From: Abelmoschus esculentus
Taxonomy: Eukaryota > Streptophyta > Magnoliopsida > Malvales > Malvaceae
DNA length: 64,000 bases
NCBI GenBank assembly: GCA_035048815.1
Contig: JAUCBN010000018.1
Coordinates: forward strand, 14,961,001-15,025,000
Direction: 5' to 3'
Position 1 is the first letter of the stretch. Each line of letters begins with the position of its first letter. The notes below the pieces were generated by a model. That model searched no databases. It saw nothing but the letters and a program-made list of their open reading frames with translations, and was not told where the DNA came from. Made by a program: the position numbers and the translations under genes. This document shows, in pieces, positions 56,605 to 64,000 of this stretch.

Positions 56605-57724
56605 CAAAATTATGTCAATTCATTGAGATCATAAGTTTTTGGTTTTATAATTAATTGTATGAAATTAAATTATATATTTGTCATATTTTAAGAATAGATC
56701 GATTTAATTTTGTTTTCTATGATTTGATTTTGGTTTTTCGCCAATCTTGTTGTTTTTCCTTTTTCAATGGATTAACATTTATTGTTTTACGACAAATATA
56801 TATTTCCGTGGATTCAGTTTGGTTTTACGTCCATGGGTTTGAATCTATTAATTAAAAAATCATAGAAATTAATCTAGATTTATATGAATATTAGGTTTTG
56901 TCCGCATGAAAATTTTTTCAATTTTTTGGGTTGCTATTAATTGAAAATTAAATTTTAAGTTTGGATTCCAATTACTTCGATAGTAGCAATTTACTTTATT
57001 TTTATGAAATATATATTTTAAATATGTTTTATTTAAATTATATGTTTAATTTGGTTTGATCAAAATTTTAGTTTTGATCATTGGGTATTAAGTTAAATTT
57101 GGTTAGATCAAAATTTTAGTTTTGGTCGTTAATAATAAAAAATATAATTAATTTCGACTTTGTCATGATAAATTTATCATGATTCAAAAAAAAATTATAT
57201 TCAGGTTAGCTATTAAAGCTTTATATTCGGTTTATATCTATTAAGTTATGATTGAATGATCTTTCGGCATGTTACTTTTAAAATATATTATTACTTTATG
57301 TAATTTACTTGGTTAATTTATTTAGCATTTAGTTTTAATATAATATTTTGGATTATAGAATATATATTTGATATTAATATATTCAATTCAGTTTGATTAA
57401 AAAAATTATTTTTGATTATTATATTATGATTATATTAAAGTTTCAAGTAATTATTATACGAATTACTCATTTGTATGAGATTTTTGTATTTTTTAGTTAA
57501 AGATTAATTGTTTTAATCGAATTTAGTTTTGGTAAAAATATATTTAAGGAATTTTTGAAGAACATTCAAAGATTTCGGTTATTTGGATTCTGATAGCCCC
57601 ATTAAGACAACCTTAATTTGGTTTATTTTGAAAACTCAAGTGTTATCAGAAATTTTAACTTTGATTGTTATAAATATTAAGTTTGAATATTGGTATATTT
57701 ATGTTATATATTTTAAGATTAATT

Positions 57725-58565
57725 AATTAAAACATTAAGTCACTAGAGTGATCTTTATTGTGGAAATTATTTTATTTTAAAATATAGAAGGTTTTGTGCA
57801 TGTAATTCAGTTTATGCTAATATTAATCGGCTCAAATGAAGATTAATAATTAGTAATATTACATGTGCATCTATAGTAATAAACATGTGATAATTATTCA
57901 GTTTTATATATGAACAATAAATCGGCCCAAAGAAAGATTTTTGTTTAACATATTCTTATTATCAATGTTTGATTACTACATCAAGATATCACTTACAAAT
58001 TAATATTTTTTTAAATATTATTGGAGCGTTCGATATCTTGTGATGAGGTTACCGTTATTCAAATTTATTATTACTTTGGTTATCTTTATCTTGAGTAAAA
58101 GATAAAATTTAAGAAAAATATTTTAAAACAATTAAATTCATATTTTGGCTTCGTATATCTAATATTTTAATAGATTAATTGAAACATAATGTCACCAAAG
58201 TGACCGCTTTTGTGTAGATTAGTTTATTTAAAATATTAAGATAATTATAGGTCTTTGTAATTTATGTGTTTATTAATTGGCCCAAAGGAAAATTAATATT
58301 TGGCCGAATTACAACGACAACTATGGCGATAAATGTGTGACAATTATATGGTATTTTACGTGAACAATACGTTAGTCCAAAGATTAATCTATCGTTTGAC
58401 ATAGTTTATTGTTAATGTTTGATTACTACAACAAGAGTACCGCTTACAGTTAATATTACTGTCCAAAGACTTGATATTAATGTTGTGCTTGGTATCTTGA
58501 GGGGAACTAGCCATTATTTTGAATTTATTGTTTACTTTTGGATATTTATGTGAACTTGTTTATTT
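57725..58565 (+). repeat. Imperfect 450-bp tandem duplication in the Copia leader
   Basis: Copy 1 (about 57725-58115) and copy 2 (about 58173-58565) share in order: aaacat(t)aa.gtcac, tcggc(c)caaa.gaa, acatgtgataattat/aatgtgtgacaattat, gaacaata, tgtttgattactac and ga(t)atcttg. Period is about 452. Divergence is high, so the duplication is older than the insertion, or the leader evolves fast. No coding frame spans it. Confidence 0.75.
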
Positions 58566-58911
58566 ACTTATTTTTGTTCTATCTTTAGATAATTTATCTT
58601 TGTTATAATATCTGTTAAATACATTCTACACTTATGTTTAGTGAAATTAAGTTCAAGGAATAAAAAAGACACTTATATATAGTATTAGTGGTATGAACAT
58701 AGAACTTGCACTAAGTGAATAACAACTTGCACCTCTCACGACGTTAAGCATTCATAAATAGGATTTTGAGAGGTGAATTTATTCAAGTTGCATAAGTCTA
58801 ATGATCATAAAGTATAATATTTTAGAAACTTTTAAGAGCACAAATCTGAAGAAATTATTCATACTAAAGGTTTTCTATTGAGAAAAAAATTACTATTTTT
58901 TTAAAGATTAA

Positions 58912-59290
58912 CATGACATCACTTTTGGTTTACTTGATGTCTATGAAGTATAAGGATCAAGGAAATGTGAGGGAATATATTATATTGGTTGAAATTTAAG
59001 GCACATAAGATCAAACTTTATAACAATTATTTATTCTTATAATTTTAGTATAGCTTCCTATACAGTTTAACTAATTCAAAATTAGTTACAATTATTAAAG
59101 GATAAATAAACTTCAAATGAGATTATTTCTCATTATGTTAAAGAGGAAGAAAAGTTGAAGCATTATAATTATAAAAATACTCAATCAGTTAGTGCTTTTT
59201 GGTTAGTGTCTCTAAGAATAAGGGCAATAAAAAATATATATATTAGAATAAAGTTTCTAAGGGTCCTACTCAAAAGGAATAATAATAAGT
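58912..59290 (+). pseudogene. gag remnant of the Copia element
   Basis: From about 58914 the frame reads MTSLLVYLMSMKYKDQGNVR and EYIILVEI then stop. About 59115-59165 gives TSNEIISHYVKEEEKLKH-like. These are the end of a Copia gag (UBN2 type). The zinc knuckle is lost. Confidence 0.75.
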
Positions 59291-59339
59291 TATAAAATGT
59301 TGATTCTTTTGTATAAGCTAGGATACATGTAAAGATATT

Positions 59340-60172
59340 AGACTTCAAAAGTAAACAACTATTTAGGCTATTTTGAGTGATCCATGGGCGGTAAAGTTAT
59401 GATCTCACAATTAAGATTATTTTAATAAGAGATTTATAATATTTTTTAGGATGTTGAGCTTGGGAGGAGAATAAGGTTAGATACATTGCTATTAAGGAGG
59501 AATTGACTATTAATTTAATTTAATTTCTACTATCACTTTTGACGATGTTTAAGTTTTCACACCTATCATTAATTAAGAAGTGAATTAAGTACATCAACAA
59601 AGCAATGTTGAACAACTCTTTTTCAAGATAAGATAATTATTTTTTAGAAGAACAAACTCAACAACCTCAAAAAGTGTCTTTTAAGATATCCATGAGAGAA
59701 AAGAGAAATACTATTAAGGATTATTACTTAATATTTCATCAAGAAAATAAGTATAATAAAGAAATGATAGAAAATAACCTGATAGTTATTTTTATCAAAC
59801 CATAAAAGTTTTAACTCTCAAAAGTGGATAGATATCATTAAAAAAAGAGTATAATTTTATACAAGACAATAAAGTTTAGGAACTTGTCGCATTACCATAA
59901 GGTACAAACCAATTGATTGTAAATTAATATTTAAAACTAAGAGGGATGTAAATGATAATATGGACAAGTATAAGGAATGTCTTGTATCTAAAGGATATAC
60001 TCTAAAAGAAGACATTGATTTTGTGGAGACTTTCTCTCAAGTTATTCTGAAAGGCTCTTTCAAAATAATCTTGACACTTGTTGCTTTTAATCTTGAGCTA
60101 CATAAGATGGATGTTAAGCTTGTGTTTTTCAATGCAACATTAAATAAATTAATTATATGGTACAATCATTGA
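59340..60172 (+). pseudogene. Integrase C-terminal edge, linker and RT of the Copia element
   Basis: 59450-59530 reads DVELGRR and an acidic linker, the stretch that follows integrase. At 59825-59940 come WIDIIKKEYNFIQDNK and ELVALP in shifted frames. At 59960-60172 a clean 70-codon RT start has YKECLVSKGYTLKEDIDFVE, TFSQVILKGSFKIILTLVAF and ELHKMDVKLVFFNATL. The RT palm with its catalytic aspartates is absent after 60172. The element is dead. Confidence 0.85.
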
Positions 60173-60539
60173 TTTGTGTCTGATGATACAAAATTAATGA
60201 ATGTAAATTAAAGAAATCTATCTATGAGCTTAAGTTTAACTCTCATTAATGAAACTATAAATTTTATATTGATTATCTCATTCGGTTTTGAGATAAATTT
60301 AGTTGAAAATTGTATGTATTACAAGTTCAATGAGAGTAAACCAAGTGACACTCATATTACTAAAGAATACAATTTTTTGGTGCCCTACAAGTAACCTTAA
60401 AATTTATAAAATACAAAAGATTATATAAGCTATTGAGAATCTCATTTATGCTTAAGTATGTATGCATTTGGATATTGCGTGCATTATTAGAATGTTAGAC
60501 AGATATTTAAGTAAATCTAATATAAATTGTTGGATAGCA

Positions 60540-60965
60540 GCAGATAGAGTTATGAAATGAATTTAGAGAATAAAAATTATATGCTCACATATCGAAATTC
60601 TGGTAAGTTAGAGATCATCAAGTTTACAGGCTTCAATTCTACTAGAATATTGATGTAAAAGACTCTGTCACATGAGCTGCTAATTATAGATTGAATAAAG
60701 ACCACTTCAGTTATTTTGTGATAATAAATTTGCATCATTTATTCTATAAACAATAGGAACACTTTAAAATTTTATTTCTAGTTGTTAAAGAAAATTCAGA
60801 GTGTTTGTGTGTTTATAGAGCATGTTGGTACAAATTTTATAATTGCGCACTTATTGAGAAACTATCACCCTAAGTTTTTCATGAGCATACTGCTCACGTG
60901 GGTGTAATATTATTTAAGTATATTCAGTTTTAGTGGGAGTTTGTAATTTTGATAAATGCTCATTC
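60540..60965 (+). pseudogene. RNase H remnant of the Copia element
   Basis: 60560-60660 reads NYMLTYRNSGKLEIIKFTGF, and 60715-60940 reads SLVVKEN-, CVFIEHVGT- and FHEHTAHVGV, the terminal motifs of Copia RNase H (usual ADPLTKGL region decayed). Frames are shifted by small indels. It ends shortly before the non-coding 3' part. Confidence 0.78.
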
Positions 60966-61337
60966 ATTTTAGACACAATTTCGGTTACTTTAATTTAAGG
61001 TTAATTTCTGCAGAAATAAAGTTATTTTGGCTTATGCACACTCTGAATTCAGTAAAGTTTGATCTCACTACAGTTTAGGAGGACTAGTTTAAAATAGGCT
61101 TGTTCGGTTCACATTTACATGTAATTTCCATGCTACGCATCCATGATTGATCTATGTCATTTGATTATGTTTTTATACGTGACCGTTGATGGGTTCAGTC
61201 ATGATTGATATGATGAAGACCGCTTTGGTCCTATATGGATATAATTGATGGACGAGATTGTTTTAGAATACCTATTATATGATAGCAAATTTTTGAGCTC
61301 ATAAGGTTATACATTTGTCAAGAAACATATGTTGCCC

Positions 61338-61348
61338 AAGTGGGAGAT
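61338..61348 (+). other. Polypurine tract of the Copia element
   Basis: The purine-rich aagtgggagat ends exactly at the 3' LTR start (61349). This form is standard in plant Copia elements and primes plus-strand synthesis. Confidence 0.85.
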
Positions 61349-61817
61349 TGTGGATTAGAATTCAATAATAGTGGGTACATATGTATAATGTATATTGCTA
61401 TTATAAAATTTAACACGTAACTAAGTGACCAATTATGTTACACGTGTTATAGGTATTAAATTATCATGGAATTAAAAGTGTAGATACCATAAGGTGGATT
61501 TATAATTTGATGAGGGACAGAGTTATAAATACTTAATAGTTGGTTATTAAACCAACTACTAGTTGGTTATTAAACCAACTATATAAAGGGGTTATGGTCC
61601 CCAAGAATTAGGTCAACTTCCATATCTCTTATCCCCGTCTGAGAGTTGTGCCGCAAGAGAAAACCTAACTTCTTGGAAGATCAAACCCTCTGGAAAAACT
61701 CTATCGATTAATTCAGGCACGCTTCCGCATTCAGTTTATTTATTTTATTGTTCTTGATGATTTGATATATAGATCTTGGGTTTATATTCGTATCGAATAT
61801 ATTTATTAATTCTAACA
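61349..61817 (+). repeat. 3' LTR of the Copia element
   Basis: This 469-bp LTR runs TGTGGATTAG to TTCTAACA and is very similar to the 5' LTR. It is followed by target duplication catct. Confidence 0.93.
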
Positions 61818-63083
61818 CATCTTTCATGTCTGCAATTCAAAACTGAGGCATCTATATATTGTCCTATATGTCTCAACTGTACCAGCTTTACTATCCCATT
61901 GTTACATAGCTTCTCTAAAATTTTCTCAGTGATGATATATATATATATATATATATTCACGGTGGACATGGATCGAACTTTGAAAAGAAAAAGCTCACTG
62001 CTGGATGTGGTGAATGTATTTCATGTTGCAATAGGAATTTCTTTACTTTGATTTGTTGAGAACAAAATCTAATGCAGATATCGTTTTCTTACAATAATCA
62101 ATGTTTTTATTACAGATATAAATACATACTAGAATTAATCATGAGCTAATTAAAGCTTTAAGCCTGCATGCACTTTCTTCAATCATTTTTAATAGCAATG
62201 CATCATTGTTCACTCACTCAGACACAAGGAAAATAATAATGGGGTTTTCTTTACTGTCATGAAATGAATTTCCCAATAGTAGTAGGGAAACGATTCCGAG
62301 GAGAAAATATTTTATAGTCTGACTCATCACATCATTTATAGTCTCATCCATTAATATTAATCTATTTAATGATATGTAAGAGAGAGAAAAAGATTCACGT
62401 AGGAAAAATGAGAAGAAAGATTATTATTAAATGAGACCATGAATGACGTAGTGAGCCAGACCCATCAAATAATTTTTTGATGTAAAGGTTAAAAAAATAA
62501 AAGCACTTAATTTTAAAAACTAAATTATTTTAAAAGATATGGGATAATATATATGGTAGGGAAAAGACAACAGAATTGAAATTAACTATGGATATGTGTT
62601 TATGGATCTTAAAGTCAAGAAGAGATAAAGAGAGTAGCATTAGCCTAAACAAAATTGACCTAATTCTTTTCTAGTCTTGGCAGCACTTGAGATTTGGGTA
62701 TCGCATAAGTCAATCATATATCACTTTACATTATTTATTTATAAAGGAGGTTACAATTTAACAACACAATAAATCATTGTACCGAAGTTTGTAATCTAAA
62801 TTTATAATTTAGGTTTATGTACCACTGTAAGTCATATTCAGAATTATTTTGATTTATTTCAGATATATTTTGACCATCAATCCATTTGTTTGTGATTTAT
62901 GATAGTGGATTATTGTTATAGTTATACAAATATATTGATTGCATTTGAAACTCTATTTGTCTAGAGAGAATCTGGTTTAGATTTGAGTATATTTTGATTA
63001 TCAATTCACCCGGTCTTATTTTATAGGTCGCAAATTATCTATCTCTTTTCTATACTTTAATTTGTATCTCTGCTTCAAATTAG
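61818..63083. other. AT-rich intergenic DNA
   Basis: No gene is supported. It contains an (AT)n run at 61934-61956 and, at 61822-61926, the right copy of the old direct repeat that flanks the Copia insertion. Confidence 0.55.
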
Positions 63084-63175
63084 AGGGTTAGGGTATAGGG
63101 TTTGGGGTTTTAGGTTAGGGTATAGGGTTTAGGGTTTTAGGTTAGGGTATAGGGTTAGGGTTTATGGAATTAAGG
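63084..63175 (+). repeat. Interstitial telomere-like block
   Basis: Degenerate TTTAGGG-type words, with gggttagggtatagggttt repeated three times and spaced by gggttttaggttaggg, give a higher-order unit of about 37 bases. A further ttaagggtagg and gggtttagg lie to 63210. It is not a pure telomeric array. Confidence 0.85.
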
Positions 63176-64000
63176 GTAGGTTGTATTTTTTAGGGTGTAA
63201 GGTTTAGGTTTAAATGTAAAAAATAAGGGTTAGAGTTTAAAATTTAATTTTTTAAAAATTTTCAGCAGGAGACATAGATGAAGCATGATAAAGAGGTAGA
63301 TAACTTTCGCTCTATTTTATAATGGTTTATTTCTATTATAGTTATATGGATGAATTAAACCTAAAAATATTAAAAATAAGTATTTCTTTTAAAAAAATAA
63401 AGACTAAAAATAAGACCAAATTACATATTTTAAAAACTTTTCAGTTGCTGATTTTTTTTAAAATAAAAATTAACTAGCGATAAAGTTAATTTAAATCATT
63501 CATTATTCATAAGCAAAAATCAAATAAGTAAGTATCAATCAACTTTTTAATTGAGCTCAACACAGTTTTTTGTATAGACATCAAAACACCAAACAAAAGA
63601 AATTGTATTGAACATAATTTATTGGTCGTCTAATATGCGTTATCTTTGATTTTTACTTGATTTTACGCCTCAAGCAAAATTTTTTTATAATTATTATTTT
63701 TTATTTATTTAAAAACGATATATTGATAAAAAAAATTATGTTAATTTTTTTGAATAATTCTCTTATTTAAAGATAAGTTTTGGTTTATTTTTAACTTTTT
63801 AGATCAATATCAACTGATTTTACATGTAGCTGTTACAAATTAGATAAAGTTATTTGATTGACCATTACATGGACCTTTTGGAAATCTTATTTAATTTTAT
63901 CCGTATTTGTTGAAATCTTGAGTTGATCTGCAGGTGAAAATTTTATGTGGAGCTGTCAAAATCCGTCTTAAATAAGATTTTAAATAGATACACTGAAATG
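63176..64000. other. AT-rich intergenic DNA to window end
   Basis: Nothing recognisable was found: no long frame, tRNA, LTR end or tandem repeat. Confidence 0.5.

Larger units (their letters stand above)
56121..61817 (+). mobile_element. Complete but decayed Ty1/copia element
   Basis: This 5.7-kb plus-strand element has LTRs 56121-56590 and 61349-61817 and perfect 5-bp target duplications catct (56116-56120 and 61818-61822). The order after the 5' LTR is primer site, long leader with a duplicated block, gag, linker, RT, RNase H and polypurine tract. All frames are full of stops. An integrase core is not recognisable and the spacing leaves no room for it. Confidence 0.93.

Noticed and set aside
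56655..56855. 66-codon open frame after the Copia 5' LTR
   Set aside because: It lies in the AT-rich leader, with no domain and no resemblance to gag.

Overview
This is plant nuclear DNA, from a eudicot as far as the sequence allows. The evidence is one intron-bearing plant gene, LTR retrotransposons primed by plant Asp and initiator-Met tRNA sequences, AT-rich spacers and a degenerate TTTAGGG-type block. I cannot name the species. The only gene that looks functional is a ten-exon branched-chain amino acid aminotransferase (BCAT, plastid type) on the + strand at 46893-51566, predicted at 422 residues with all splice phases consistent. Almost everything else is transposable-element DNA in various states of decay.

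Region 1 (1-18746) is a decayed minus-strand chromovirus of the Tekay/Del kind (Ty3/gypsy), called D here. Three Athila-type insertions cut it: A1 (5' LTR and gag, leaving the window at its left edge) in the RNase H region; a plus-strand solo LTR (3694-5032, perfect target duplication cccac) at the start of the RT; and a full-length minus-strand element A2 (8741-17643) inside D's long 5' LTR.

Region 2 (18747-25400) holds about 1.1 kb of unassigned DNA, then two head-to-tail copies of another long LTR-like repeat (E). Copy 1 is split by a diverged Athila-like solo LTR (F, 21301-23369). The left arm of a small inverted-repeat element follows.

Region 3 (25401-44436) is a 19-kb plus-strand Athila-type element, B, with perfect target duplications (ataag). 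It is inserted inside that inverted-repeat element. B's gag is split by a minus-strand element C (26739-35518, target duplications ataga). C lacks RT, RNase H and most of integrase and carries a Transposase_32-like open reading frame instead; its gag contains an inverted LTR fragment. B's RT is split by a solo LTR of another family (38433-39563, target duplications catag). Nesting is therefore four levels deep: inverted-repeat element > B > C > LTR fragment.

Region 4 (44437-52270) has the right arm of the inverted-repeat element, AT-rich spacer, an unexplained GC-richer patch, and the BCAT gene with local duplications in its introns and just downstream.

Region 5 (52270-64000) is AT-rich intergenic DNA. 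It carries a solo LTR (G, 54523-55820, target duplications ccgat) inside a short degenerate minisatellite, a complete but coding-dead Copia element (56121-61817, target duplications catct) with a duplicated leader and no recognisable integrase core, AT microsatellites and the telomere-like block.

I found no convincing new multi-gene system. The observations most worth follow-up are (i) GC-rich, near-palindromic short words scattered through LTRs, coding spacers and 3' regions of the Athila-type elements only, (ii) the pol-less element C, in which protease runs straight into the terminal tail of pol, and (iii) a nesting history that can be ordered from target-site duplications.
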